Assembly (NCBI RefSeq): GCF_030655415.1
Contig: NZ_JAURVN010000002.1
Span: 62,001-126,000 of the forward strand
Direction: 5' to 3'
DNA: 64,000 bases
Source: Herminiimonas sp.
Lineage (GTDB): Bacteria > Pseudomonadota > Gammaproteobacteria > Burkholderiales > Burkholderiaceae
How positions within the stretch are numbered: the stretch's first letter is position 1; each line of letters starts with the position of its first letter. The notes below the pieces were generated by a model. It worked only from the letters and a program-made list of their open reading frames with translations. It made no database searches and had not been told where the DNA came from. A program made the translations under genes and the position numbers. This document shows, piece after piece, positions 8,160 through 16,587 of the stretch.

Positions 8160-8945
8160 TTAATTGATGTGCGTGGCATCAAAGGCCAGCATGTTCCATG
8201 TCACGCCCATGCGCACATCTGTTTTCAGTTCAACCAGTTGGCGAGAAATGGCGAGCTGCGCGCTGTCCTTGCGCAGGCGCTCACCCAATGCATCTTTGAG
8301 TATGCCGGCGCCAGCCATGATGCGTTCGATGCTGCCGTAACTCTGCAACAACTTGGCGGCAGTCTTCACGCCCACTTTAGACACACCGGGAATACTGTCC
8401 GACACGTCGCCCATCAGGGCCAACAGATCGGTTAATTTTTCTGGCGGCACACCAAATTTATCTTCCACCCATTTGCTGTCGTGCCATTCGCTTTTGAAGT
8501 GATCCCACACCGTGGCGCCATGCGCAATCAGCACATGCAAATCCTTGTCGGTTGACGCGATGATGGCATCGCCACGACCTTCGGCCAACCAGCGCATGAC
8601 GCCGGTTGCAATGACGTCGTCGGCTTCCACTTCTGGTATCTCAACCACCTTGAGTCCGAGTCCAGTTAATTGGTCGTAAAAATCCGGTAGACGTTCTTTC
8701 AAAACTGCAGGCATAGGCTCACGGTTTTCACGATAGCGCGCGTACAAATCGTGACGCCAGGTATGACCGCCAAAGTCGAAAGCCGGCAACACATGCGTAG
8801 GCTCATGCGTTGCGAGCAATTTGCGGAACGAGGTCAGCGAATGCCGCAGTGCGCTTTCGGCCTTGGCCGAAGAATCGGGCTCGACATTGGCTTCGTACAC
8901 ACGCCGCACAATGTTCAGCCCGTCGATCGCCAGCAGTTTTCCCAT
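8160..8945 (-). CDS. 5'-3' exonuclease / flap endonuclease-like protein (PolA N-domain type)
   Basis: 261-aa stand-alone relative of the 5' nuclease domain of DNA polymerase I and of E. coli Xni. The acidic metal-binding residues of the family are present: LLAIDGLNI at the N-terminus, EVEADDVIA and ASTDKDLH. They are followed by the helix-three-turn-helix DNA-binding segment MGDVSDSIPGVSKVGVKTAAKLL. Expected role: processing of 5' flaps and branched DNA during repair or replication. The ATG at 8945 is the first in frame. A divergent promoter region (8946-9120) separates it from the lipoprotein gene. Confidence 0.88.
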   Translation of the reverse strand: MGKLLAIDGLNIVRRVYEANVEPDSSAKAESALRHSLTSFRKLLATHEPTHVLPAFDFGGHTWRHDLYARYRENREPMPAVLKERLPDFYDQLTGLGLKVVEIPEVEADDVIATGVMRWLAEGRGDAIIASTDKDLHVLIAHGATVWDHFKSEWHDSKWVEDKFGVPPEKLTDLLALMGDVSDSIPGVSKVGVKTAAKLLQSYGSIERIMAGAGILKDALGERLRKDSAQLAISRQLVELKTDVRMGVTWNMLAFDATHIN

Positions 8946-9120
8946 GAGTTGTGGCCTTATGACTCGGTTTCAATAATTGCTTTTTTAGAATTCGAAGATT
9001 TTACTCGCCTTGGCATCGAGTTAAACATTCCATGCATATCAATGTATATGTGCGGGCCTGAAAAATAGATCCACACAGCGCGCGGTGTACCATAGCTGCC
9101 TCGCCTACGAAGCCATCATC

Positions 9121-9669
9121 ATGAATTTTCCAAGCACACCATTCGGCAATATAACTTTCATGCTCGGCCTTCTATTGCTCAGTGCCTGCTCGCCCAAATA
9201 CGATTGGCGCGAAATACGTAGCGATAACGCGCCGTATGTCATTGCGTTACCGACCAAGCCAACCACGCACACACGCGATATTGATTTAAAAGACATTAAA
9301 GTTTCGATGACGATGGTCGCATCCGAAGTCGACGGCGTCACCTTCGCTGTCGGCAGTGCGGAATTGCCGGACGCCACGCAAGCGCAGGTTTCGCTGGCGG
9401 CGATGAAGACCGCGATGATCAACAATATCGGTGGCACCGTCAAACAGGAAAAAGTATTGACCATGCCGCAATCCATTAATGCTCCAGGCACAATCGCATT
9501 GACAGAAATTGAAGCGCTAGGTGCGACTGCGAACGGACAAAATCGCATTTTGTTTGCACGCTTTCTGGCGAAGGAAAAACGCGTCTATCAATTGATCGTT
9601 GTCGGCTCCGAGAAATCGATTAGTCGCGATGTGGTGACGACGTTCTTCTCTTCATTCAAATTGAACTAG
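9121..9669 (+). CDS. Putative lipoprotein of unknown function
   Basis: 182-aa protein with a lipoprotein signal: hydrophobic FMLGLLLL followed by the lipobox LSAC, giving Cys23 as the lipidated residue. The mature domain opens with PKYDWREIRSDNAPYVIALP and ends LIVVGSEKSISRDVVTTFFSSFKLN, a compact alpha/beta pattern seen in other small envelope lipoproteins. No named family is assigned. The start at 9121 is chosen because the signal sequence begins there; the longer frame starting at 9085 adds residues without signal character. Confidence 0.78.
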   Translation: MNFPSTPFGNITFMLGLLLLSACSPKYDWREIRSDNAPYVIALPTKPTTHTRDIDLKDIKVSMTMVASEVDGVTFAVGSAELPDATQAQVSLAAMKTAMINNIGGTVKQEKVLTMPQSINAPGTIALTEIEALGATANGQNRILFARFLAKEKRVYQLIVVGSEKSISRDVVTTFFSSFKLN

Positions 9670-9682
9670 CACACAAGCATTT

Positions 9683-9743
9683 CTGTCTTTAGAGGTATAT
9701 CCTGTAAAGACAGGAATGAATAACGGCGCTAGAAGCCGTTTTG
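9683..9743 (+). terminator. Two hairpins downstream of the lipoprotein gene
   Basis: A 9-bp stem (CTGTCTTTA 9683-9691 with TAAAGACAG 9705-9713) is followed by a shorter stem (AACGGC 9722-9727 with GCCGTT 9735-9740) ending in TTTT. The second could terminate the lipoprotein transcript weakly. The first lacks a T-tract and may only protect the RNA end. Confidence 0.45.
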
Positions 9744-9788
9744 AAATCGTGCTATCGTTTTATCAAGCTCACATCAAGGAGGATGCTC

Positions 9789-10133
9789 ATGTTAATTACG
9801 TTTAAATCCAAAGCTGCGGCCGAGGTCCTGATGTATGAAGAACATGCCAAACGTATTCTCGACCTTCTGCATAAAGATCATAAACGCGGTGTCATTACCG
9901 CAGCAGAAACAGCCAATGCCATCAAATTGCTGGAAGGCGAAATAACAGAAAGCAAGGCGCACTTCGCGTCCGAAGCGGTACAACGCGACATCGTTGCCCA
10001 TCATGGCGAAGATGGTGACGACAACGATCACGAACAACCAGAGGCTGTGCATTTTTCGTCACGAGCCTATCCGCTACTTGAAATGCTGCGCGCCGCACGA
10101 GAAGAAAACAAAGATGTGATGTGGGGCGTTTAA
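9789..10133 (+). CDS. DUF1840 family protein
   Basis: 114-aa cytoplasmic protein. The opening MLITFKSKAAAEVLMYEEHAK and the closing block AVHFSSRAYPLLEMLRAA are typical of DUF1840, a small beta-proteobacterial family of unknown function. The start is set at 9789 because the strong AAGGAGG (9776-9782) lies 6 nt upstream; the ATG at 9783 would abut the ribosome site. The middle has an acidic histidine-containing stretch (HHGEDGDDNDHEQ) that might bind metal. That is a guess from composition. Confidence 0.82.
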   Translation: MLITFKSKAAAEVLMYEEHAKRILDLLHKDHKRGVITAAETANAIKLLEGEITESKAHFASEAVQRDIVAHHGEDGDDNDHEQPEAVHFSSRAYPLLEMLRAAREENKDVMWGV

Positions 10134-10241
10134 GCGAAATTGAAATATTTTAAGTCGCGTCGGCAGTCATCAAAAAACTACGCCGGCGCGCTTAAGCAAC
10201 ACGACAAGCTCTACTCCAACTAGTCATACTTTATGTAAGCG

Positions 10242-10278
10242 GAGCAGTTTGTAATATCGAAACTGCTCTTGCTAGATT
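10242..10278 (+). promoter_or_regulatory. Inverted repeat overlapping a possible promoter, in a 433-bp gene-free stretch
   Basis: The region between DUF1840 and rsmB (10134-10566) holds no supported gene; a 64-codon frame starting TTG at 10360 has no ribosome site. A 9-bp inverted repeat (GAGCAGTTT 10242-10250 with AAACTGCTC 10260-10268) overlaps a candidate promoter, TTGTAA (10249-10254) and TAGATT (10273-10278) with 18-bp spacing. It may drive the rsmB-ntrYX cluster, or the repeat may be an operator. Confidence 0.35.
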
Positions 10279-10566
10279 CAAGCAACTTCGGTCAAGCAAG
10301 TTCGACGTCATTGCAAATCTCATCGCCCCGCAAGTCTTGTTAAATTCCAGTTAAATCCATTGCCGGAATTCCACTCAACGAACAAAGCCATGAACTTCCG
10401 CAATTTATCCCACCATAACGCGCGCGGACAGGCCGCTGCCGTTACAATCACGTCATTGAAAATCACGGGCATTTTGCATGGTCATTCTTGCAAGTTTGCT
10501 CAGGCAGGAACAGCTTGGAACGATCACTGCATCGCGCTCGGCAACCCGCCCTAACGAAAATCTAAT

Positions 10567-11883
10567 GTGGCAACTATTCATTTAAAACCTGATTCACTTT
10601 CCTTTACTCTGCACGGTGCTGCGCAGGCGGTCACAGATGTTGGTCGTGGCATCGCATTGCCACAATCGCTGGCGCGGATTTTTGCGCAAACCAGCGCAAC
10701 GCCGCAAGCACGCGGTGCAATTCAGGATATTTCATATCATTGCATGCGCCATATCGGTCGCGCGGAGTCTTTGCTCAATGCGATGACGACCAAGCAAACC
10801 GAGCCGGCAATTTTGCACGGCTTGCTATGTTGTGCGCTGGCGCTGATTTCTGATCCAGAAGCCGCAACAGCTGGCGCGCGTTACAGCGATTTCACGGTGG
10901 TCGATCAAGCAGTGACAGCAGCAGCCGCAGATCCGGACATGGCGCATGCCAAAGGCATGGTCAACGCGATCCTGCGACGCTTTTTGCGTGAGCGCGATGC
11001 GTTAATGAAAAGTGCAGCCGGCACGCAAATGGCTGTTTGGAATTATCCGGATTGGTGGATAGATCGCATGCGTTCGGCTTATCCAAAGGACTGGCAAGCG
11101 ATACTGACCGCCGGCAACGCTGCGCCGCCACTGACCCTACGTGTCAACCAGCGCAAAACCAATGTTGCGGATTACCTTGCAATGCTGGAGCAACAAGGTA
11201 TTGCGGCCACGCAGATTGGACCGTTTGCCGTGCGACTCGCGCAGGCAACTCCAGTCAGTCAAATCCCTGGCTTCATCGAAGGCTTGGTTTCTGTACAAGA
11301 TGCCGCCGCTCAGTTAGCCGCGCCTTTGCTGGATGTGCAAGATGGCATGCGCGTGCTGGATGCATGTGCTGCGCCTGGTGGAAAAACCGGCCACATTCTG
11401 GAAACAGCCAATGTCGAACTGATCGCACTGGATAGCGACGAACGTCGCATGGCGCGCATCACCGAAAATTTAGAGCGCTTGCAATTACAGGCAAACTTGC
11501 TGACCGGCGACGCCAGCGAAAACAGTTGGTGGGATGGCAAACCCTTCGATCGCATTCTGGCCGATGTGCCATGTACTGCATCCGGCATCGTGCGCCGTCA
11601 TCCTGATATCCGCTGGCTGCGGCGCAAAAGCGATACTGCGCAGCTTGCAACAATTTCTGGCGAAATTCTCGACAACCTTTGGCAGATGCTGCGACCGGAT
11701 GGTAAATTGCTATTTGTGACATGCTCCTTGTGGCCGCAAGAATCAGAAGCGCAAGCAGCTGCGTTTGCTGTGCGCAATAATGCGACCAGATTACCGGCGC
11801 CGGGACAATTGTTACCAAGCACGAGTTTGGAAAACGACCATGACGGCCTGTTTTACGCACTGTTTCAAAAATCCGGTGCTTGA
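10567..11883 (+). CDS. rsmB: 16S rRNA cytosine-5 methyltransferase RsmB
   Basis: 438-aa RNA methyltransferase that makes m5C967 in 16S rRNA in E. coli. An N-terminal NusB-like RNA-binding domain (about 1-150) is followed by the SAM-dependent domain. It carries DACAAPGGKTGHILE for SAM binding, the catalytic VPCTASGIVRRHPDIRW and the second-cysteine motif TCSLWPQE. A GTG at 10567 is used as start; the ATG two bases upstream is out of frame and no strong ribosome site is visible, so the start is the least certain part. It heads a cluster with DUF4390, ntrY and ntrX, as in many Burkholderiales. Confidence 0.9.
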   Translation: MATIHLKPDSLSFTLHGAAQAVTDVGRGIALPQSLARIFAQTSATPQARGAIQDISYHCMRHIGRAESLLNAMTTKQTEPAILHGLLCCALALISDPEAATAGARYSDFTVVDQAVTAAAADPDMAHAKGMVNAILRRFLRERDALMKSAAGTQMAVWNYPDWWIDRMRSAYPKDWQAILTAGNAAPPLTLRVNQRKTNVADYLAMLEQQGIAATQIGPFAVRLAQATPVSQIPGFIEGLVSVQDAAAQLAAPLLDVQDGMRVLDACAAPGGKTGHILETANVELIALDSDERRMARITENLERLQLQANLLTGDASENSWWDGKPFDRILADVPCTASGIVRRHPDIRWLRRKSDTAQLATISGEILDNLWQMLRPDGKLLFVTCSLWPQESEAQAAAFAVRNNATRLPAPGQLLPSTSLENDHDGLFYALFQKSGA

Positions 11884-11934
11884 CCTTTATATTCAACCCA
11901 TTCAATCTGCCAGGCGATTGCACTGTCCTCACGC

Positions 11935-12519
11935 GTGAAAAAAAACTTTTCCACTTCCCTCTACTGGCTATGCGCCACCTTGCTGCTGGCGTTCTCGCTG
12001 CAGTTGGTAACCGCACAGGCGGCGGACGGTATTGAAATTGAACAAGCGCATTTGGAAGACAGTAGTGAAGGTTATCGACTCTCGTCGACCTTTGTGTTTG
12101 AGTTGAATCGCGGACTGGAAGACGCACTGAATCGCGGCATTCCCTTGTACTTCACCACCGAAATTGAAATCACCAAACCGCGCTGGTACTGGTTTGATGC
12201 CAAAGCAGTAGTCGACTCGCAAACCATACGTATTTCCTACAACGTCCTGACGCGGCAATATCACGCGGCGATTACTGGACGTCTGCAACAAAGTTTTTCT
12301 ACGCTTGACGATGCACTCTCTTTAGTTCGTCGTCCGAACCGCTGGGTCGTCGCGGACAGAAATGAATTGAAAGTCGGCGAGACTTATTCTGTCTCGGTTC
12401 GCATGCAGCTCGACGTTGCTCAGCTTCCAAAACCATTTCAGGTGCATGCACTCAATAGCAGTGACTGGCGCCTGACCTCAAACTGGAAGCACTTCCTCTA
12501 TACGGCGGAACGGCAGTGA
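11935..12519 (+). CDS. DUF4390 family exported protein
   Basis: 194-aa protein with a signal peptide (KNFSTSLYWLCATLLLAFSLQLVTAQA, GTG start at 11935) and a beta-rich mature part, including FVFELNRGLEDALNRGIPLYF and PRWYWFDAKAVVD. These blocks are characteristic of DUF4390, a family regularly encoded between rsmB and ntrY. Its role is unknown; the conserved linkage suggests a function connected to the NtrY sensor or the envelope. Its stop codon overlaps the ntrY start (GTGA), indicating translational coupling. Confidence 0.85.
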   Translation: MKKNFSTSLYWLCATLLLAFSLQLVTAQAADGIEIEQAHLEDSSEGYRLSSTFVFELNRGLEDALNRGIPLYFTTEIEITKPRWYWFDAKAVVDSQTIRISYNVLTRQYHAAITGRLQQSFSTLDDALSLVRRPNRWVVADRNELKVGETYSVSVRMQLDVAQLPKPFQVHALNSSDWRLTSNWKHFLYTAERQ

Positions 12520-14816
12520 CCAGGTTACTTCGGTATTTGCTGGTAGTTGGCGGCGCCGTTATCAGTATCCTGCTATTCATGCTGGCCTCCGCGTCAGAAA
12601 ACTCCAACCTGTTTGAACGAAATTATCCTTGGCTGCTGATTCTTAATGCAGTCGTTGCAGCAGCCTTGCTGACGCTGGTTGTGCTGTTACTGATACGTTT
12701 ATACAAACGCTACAAGCGCGGCAAATTCGGCTCCAAATTGATGGCGCGGCTGGTATTGTTATTTGCGATGATAGGCATCTTGCCGGGCGCAGTAATTTAT
12801 ACGGTGTCCGTGCAGTTTGTCTCGCGCTCGATTGAATCCTGGTTCGATGTACGGGTTGAATCCGCGCTTGAGTCCGGCCTCAATCTGGGTCGCGCTGCGC
12901 TCGACTCTTCCCTCGATGAATTACGCACCAAAGCGCGCAACATGGCGCTGGAATTATCAGATTCATCCGACGCTACGCAGATCACACAACTCTCGCGCAT
13001 ACGCGATCAAAATTTATCGCAAGAAGCAGTCATCGTCACCGCCAACGGTCAGATGGTAGCAAGCTCTGGCTCGCAGCTCAGCGCCTTCCTGCCAGATCTG
13101 CCGACTGCAGCCATGTTGCGCCAGGCCAGGCTGACGCGGGGCTATGCAGTCATCGAAGGCAACACCGATTTTCAAGACAATAGTCCCTCAGTCACCGACG
13201 CAAAAACCAATACGATTACGACGCCAGCCGCCAATCCGGCCAATAGCCTGCGGCTGCGCGTCGTCGTCGCAATCCCGAGTTCAAGCAAGGGTTTGTCTCT
13301 GCAAAGCGAGTCGCGCTATCTGCAATTATTGCAACCAGTACCGGAACAACTAGCGACCAATGCCGAAGCGCTACGTGTGGCTTACAGCGAATATCAAGAG
13401 CGCTATATTGCCCGCACCGGTTTGCGCAAAATCTACATCGTGACCTTGACGCTGACTTTGTTGTTGGCGATTTTTGGTGCGATCGCCGGTGCCTTCCTGA
13501 TCGCCAGCGATCTGGCCAAACCACTGCTGTTGCTGGCGGAAGGAACCAAGGCGGTGGCCGAGGGTGATCTCTCGCCGCGACCGATTGTCGCGACTTCGGA
13601 TGAGCTCGGCACGCTGACGCAATCTTTCAACACGATGACGCGACAATTATTCGACGCACGCTCTTCGGTAGAAAAAAATCGTACTGAACTGGAAAACGCC
13701 AAAGGCTATCTGGAATCAGTACTCGCGAATATGTCAGCGGGCGTGATGGTGCTGGATAGAAATTTCAAACTCGTCACCTGTAACGAATCGGTAGAACGTA
13801 TTCTGGAACACGACTTCGCCCAGCACATAGGCAAGCCGCTCAAAGAAATCGAAGGCCTGAGCGCATTTGCACAAGTCATCACACAATCGTTTTCAGAAAA
13901 AAGTGCGCAGTCCGCAGCGGGCGGCGCCACCGAGAATTTGCATTGGCAGCATCAGATCGACGTGCCACGCCGCATGGGCGGACCAGAAGCAGAAAACGAT
14001 ATTTCATTGCTTGCTCGCGGCTCACGTTTGCCAGCGGCACGCGATAGCGGCTATGTCGTGGTATTCGATGATATTTCTGATGTGATCTCAGCCCAGCGCT
14101 CGATTGCATGGGGCGAAGTCGCACGCCGTCTGGCGCACGAAATCAAAAATCCGCTGACGCCGATTCAGTTGTCGGCCGAACGTCTGCACATGAAGCTGGA
14201 AGGAAAATTGAACGAGCAGGATGCGCAAGTGCTGGAACGCAGCACCGCAACCATCGTCAATCAGGTCACCGCAATGAAACGCATGGTCGATGATTTCCGT
14301 GATTATGCAAAAACACCGCCGGCCGTGTTATCCGAACTGGACTTGAATGCGTTAATAGAAGAAATTTTGCATCTGTATCTGGCTGGCGATGAGCGCGATA
14401 TCATTCACGCACATTTAGCCGATGGCTTGCCGTCCATCATGGGCGACGCAACACAATTACGTCAGGTCATCCACAATCTGCTGCAGAATGCGCAAGACGC
14501 CGTAACAGATCGCACAAACAAGGATACAGCCGCTCGTATTGATATTATTACGGAAGAAATTCATTATCGAAGTTCGGACGGCGCTGTCAGTAACGCGGTG
14601 CAACTAACGATTACCGATAATGGCCCCGGTTTCTCGCCAAAGATTCTGGCGCATGCATTTGAACCCTACATTACTTCCAAACCGCGCGGGACTGGCCTAG
14701 GTCTTGCAATGGTGAAGAAGATTATTGAAGAACACGGTGGGCGTATCGACATTAAAAATCGAACCACTGCGAATGGTGCAAAAATAGCAATTTTACTGTT
14801 AAAGTTATCGTCCTGA
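12516..14816 (+). CDS. ntrY: Nitrogen-regulation sensor histidine kinase NtrY
   Basis: 766-aa inner-membrane kinase. Two N-terminal membrane segments are followed by a third near VSVQFVSRSI, a large periplasmic sensor region, and another membrane segment (IVTLTLTLLLAIFGAIAGAFL). Then come a HAMP domain, a PAS domain (about residue 395 on), the H-box RRLAHEIKNPLTPIQLSAE with phospho-acceptor His541, and an ATPase domain with TDNGPGFSP and GTGLGLAMVKKII. This is the NtrY arrangement. The start is a GTG overlapping the DUF4390 stop. The cognate regulator ntrX follows 59 nt downstream. NtrYX systems respond to nitrogen and, in some bacteria, redox state. The signal here is not evident. Confidence 0.92.
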   Translation: MTRLLRYLLVVGGAVISILLFMLASASENSNLFERNYPWLLILNAVVAAALLTLVVLLLIRLYKRYKRGKFGSKLMARLVLLFAMIGILPGAVIYTVSVQFVSRSIESWFDVRVESALESGLNLGRAALDSSLDELRTKARNMALELSDSSDATQITQLSRIRDQNLSQEAVIVTANGQMVASSGSQLSAFLPDLPTAAMLRQARLTRGYAVIEGNTDFQDNSPSVTDAKTNTITTPAANPANSLRLRVVVAIPSSSKGLSLQSESRYLQLLQPVPEQLATNAEALRVAYSEYQERYIARTGLRKIYIVTLTLTLLLAIFGAIAGAFLIASDLAKPLLLLAEGTKAVAEGDLSPRPIVATSDELGTLTQSFNTMTRQLFDARSSVEKNRTELENAKGYLESVLANMSAGVMVLDRNFKLVTCNESVERILEHDFAQHIGKPLKEIEGLSAFAQVITQSFSEKSAQSAAGGATENLHWQHQIDVPRRMGGPEAENDISLLARGSRLPAARDSGYVVVFDDISDVISAQRSIAWGEVARRLAHEIKNPLTPIQLSAERLHMKLEGKLNEQDAQVLERSTATIVNQVTAMKRMVDDFRDYAKTPPAVLSELDLNALIEEILHLYLAGDERDIIHAHLADGLPSIMGDATQLRQVIHNLLQNAQDAVTDRTNKDTAARIDIITEEIHYRSSDGAVSNAVQLTITDNGPGFSPKILAHAFEPYITSKPRGTGLGLAMVKKIIEEHGGRIDIKNRTTANGAKIAILLLKLSS

Positions 14817-14875
14817 CAAAGTTCGAACTACAGGACTTGTATAGAAGATGACACTACGTTGAGGGAGGTGAACAG

Positions 14876-15598
14876 ATGGCAAACATTCTAGTTGTTGACG
14901 ACGAAATGGGAATACGCGAATTGCTCTCCGAAATTTTGGGGGACGAGGGGCATGTCGTGTCTACAGCGGAGAACGCCCAGCAAGCGCGGGAATTGCGCGC
15001 TGCTGCAAAACCTGATTTGGTTTTACTGGATATCTGGATGCCGGATACAGACGGCGTAACCTTGCTCAAGGAATGGCAACGCGATGGTTTGCTGACGATG
15101 CCGGTGATCATGATGTCTGGCCACGCCACCATCGATACCGCCGTCGAAGCAACCCGCATAGGCGCGCTCAACTTCCTCGAAAAACCTATCTCGCTGCAAA
15201 AGCTGTTGAAAGCCGTGCAGCAAGGTATTTCTCGCGGACAGGAAGTAACGCGCGTTGCCTCCATCCCGGTGCGCGCGCCGATCGCATCCAACGATATGCA
15301 ATCGCATCATTTGTCTGCAGATAAAAATCTGCCATCGACTTCCAACCTCAGCTATCAAGCCAGCATTCCGGTATCGCTGATGTCAGCTGATACACAATTT
15401 TTCACCGCCTCATTTGAATTGCCATTGCGCGAAGCACGCGACGCCTTCGAGCGCGCCTACTTTGAACATCATCTCGGCCAGGAAGGCGGCAGCATGACAC
15501 GCGTCGCGGAAAAAACCGGGCTGGAACGCACCCACCTTTACCGCAAGCTCAAACAGTTAGGCGTCGAGCCCGGCAAGATTGCAAAAAAAGGACTATGA
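14876..15598 (+). CDS. ntrX: Response regulator NtrX, short form lacking the AAA+ domain
   Basis: 240-aa regulator. The receiver domain (1-120) has the acidic pocket VVDDE, phospho-acceptor Asp52 in VLLDIWMPD, SGHATI and the Lys of FLEKPIS. A linker of about 60 residues rich in Ser and Pro follows, then a Fis-type helix-turn-helix (GSMTRVAEKTGLERTHLYRKLKQLG) at the C-terminus. Canonical NtrX of alphaproteobacteria has about 450 residues with a sigma-54-type AAA+ ATPase between these parts. Here that domain is absent, with no frameshift visible, so the protein cannot activate sigma-54 polymerase. It probably acts as a direct DNA-binding regulator. It has a strong ribosome site, GGGAGGTGAACAG. 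The stop overlaps the next start. Confidence 0.9.
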   Translation: MANILVVDDEMGIRELLSEILGDEGHVVSTAENAQQARELRAAAKPDLVLLDIWMPDTDGVTLLKEWQRDGLLTMPVIMMSGHATIDTAVEATRIGALNFLEKPISLQKLLKAVQQGISRGQEVTRVASIPVRAPIASNDMQSHHLSADKNLPSTSNLSYQASIPVSLMSADTQFFTASFELPLREARDAFERAYFEHHLGQEGGSMTRVAEKTGLERTHLYRKLKQLGVEPGKIAKKGL

Positions 15599-15963
15599 CA
15601 CTGACGTCTCTGGTGATGGGCGCGCGAGCCAAAGATCGCGAAGCCGTCATTCTCAGCAACATCGATAGCAGCCTGCAAACCGCCATCATTCTCGAAGGTT
15701 TGCCCGACGGCCTCAGCGAACTCGATACCCTCGCGTCCAGCCCCAATCTGACCATTGCCCGCATTGCTCCCGGCTGCATGTGCTGCGTCGGCAACATGAT
15801 CATGCGCGTGCATTTAAATCGCATTTTGCGCACCAAGCCGGCACGGCTTTACATCAGCGTCGCCAATAGCGAGCACATAGAACAACTCCGCCTCTTTCTC
15901 ACACAAACGCCGTATGACGTTTTAATAACGCTCACAGACGATATCGTGTGCAGCACGCAATAA
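15595..15963 (+). CDS. CobW-like fragment with CxCC motif, coupled to ntrX
   Basis: 122-aa protein starting inside the ntrX stop codon (ATGA), so translation is coupled. Its centre, IARIAPGCMCCVGNM, carries the CxCC metal-binding motif (Cys61, Cys63, Cys64) of CobW/COG0523 GTPases, and LNRILRTKPARLYI resembles the segment that follows in those proteins. The P-loop and the C-terminal domain of CobW are missing, so this is not a GTPase. It may be a metal-binding or sensing accessory of the NtrYX system, or a degenerate remnant. The open frame and tight coupling favour a functional gene. Confidence 0.7.
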   Translation: MTLTSLVMGARAKDREAVILSNIDSSLQTAIILEGLPDGLSELDTLASSPNLTIARIAPGCMCCVGNMIMRVHLNRILRTKPARLYISVANSEHIEQLRLFLTQTPYDVLITLTDDIVCSTQ

Positions 15964-15995
15964 AAAATCAAAAAACGCAATTCCAAAAAATGAAC

Positions 15996-16034
15996 TTAAC
16001 AATGTCATTTCGCTCACATTGTTAACGATCGTTA
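15996..16034. promoter_or_regulatory. Nested palindromes upstream of the DUF3567 gene
   Basis: A 10-bp inverted repeat (TTAACAATGT 15996-16005 with ACATTGTTAA 16016-16025) runs into a perfect 12-bp palindrome, TAACGATCGTTA (16023-16034). The first repeat lacks a T-tract and is a poor terminator for the ntrX operon. The second looks like a dimeric repressor site. A candidate promoter (TTGCTT, 17 bp, TAATCT) follows before the DUF3567 gene. Confidence 0.4.
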
Positions 16035-16172
16035 GTTCTTCTCAATATTTCTTGTTACGCGCCGTTACCAAGTTATAAGCTAAGGACATTGCTTAGGACT
16101 TGAAATTTTTCTAATCTGCGCCATTTCTGTATCAACGCAATGATTTTTATTGCATAGCCGCCAGGAGATTAT

Positions 16173-16430
16173 ATGAATGTTATCTACAACAGCGATCAAT
16201 ACAGCGTAGTGGAATTCGGTGCGGATGCCGATCAGGATGCATTGCGTTTTGGTGGTTACGAAATCATGGATAAACCTTCGAAGCGCGAAGTATTTATTGC
16301 CGGTGCATTGGCAGAATCGTTTCGCCGTGAAGTGAAGGATTTGATTGCTTCTGAACCCAGCGTGGAAGAGATCGATGATTTTCTTGGCAACTATGATTCA
16401 TTCATGAGCCAGGCTGTCGTGTTTCATTAA
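16173..16430 (+). CDS. DUF3567 family protein
   Basis: 85-aa soluble protein. The blocks YSVVEFGADADQDALRFGGYEI, SKREVFIAGALAESFR and PSVEEIDDFLGNYDSFM define DUF3567, a small family found in Burkholderiales. The function is unknown. The ATG at 16173 follows an AGGAGAT ribosome site. It is monocistronic: nested palindromes lie upstream and a strong terminator downstream. Confidence 0.87.
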   Translation: MNVIYNSDQYSVVEFGADADQDALRFGGYEIMDKPSKREVFIAGALAESFRREVKDLIASEPSVEEIDDFLGNYDSFMSQAVVFH

Positions 16431-16450
16431 CAATACTTTGTAGCTGCCAT

Positions 16451-16480
16451 AGCGATCCCTTGGGGGTCGCTTTTTTTTTG
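16451..16480 (+). terminator. Intrinsic terminator after the DUF3567 gene
   Basis: A 9-bp stem (16451-16459 with 16463-16471, one G-T wobble, 3-nt loop) is followed by nine T residues. It lies 20 nt after the stop codon. Confidence 0.92.
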
Positions 16481-16587
16481 CGCCCGATTTAATCAACTTT
16501 CATTTATCATTCTGGTGAAGCGCAAGCGCAATTCTCATTGCAGTTCTCCTTGCAATTCTTCTATTCAATTTTTCTCGTTTTATCGCG

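Noticed and set aside
10360..10554. 64-codon gene upstream of rsmB
   Set aside because: TTG start, no ribosome site, no recognisable composition or domain.
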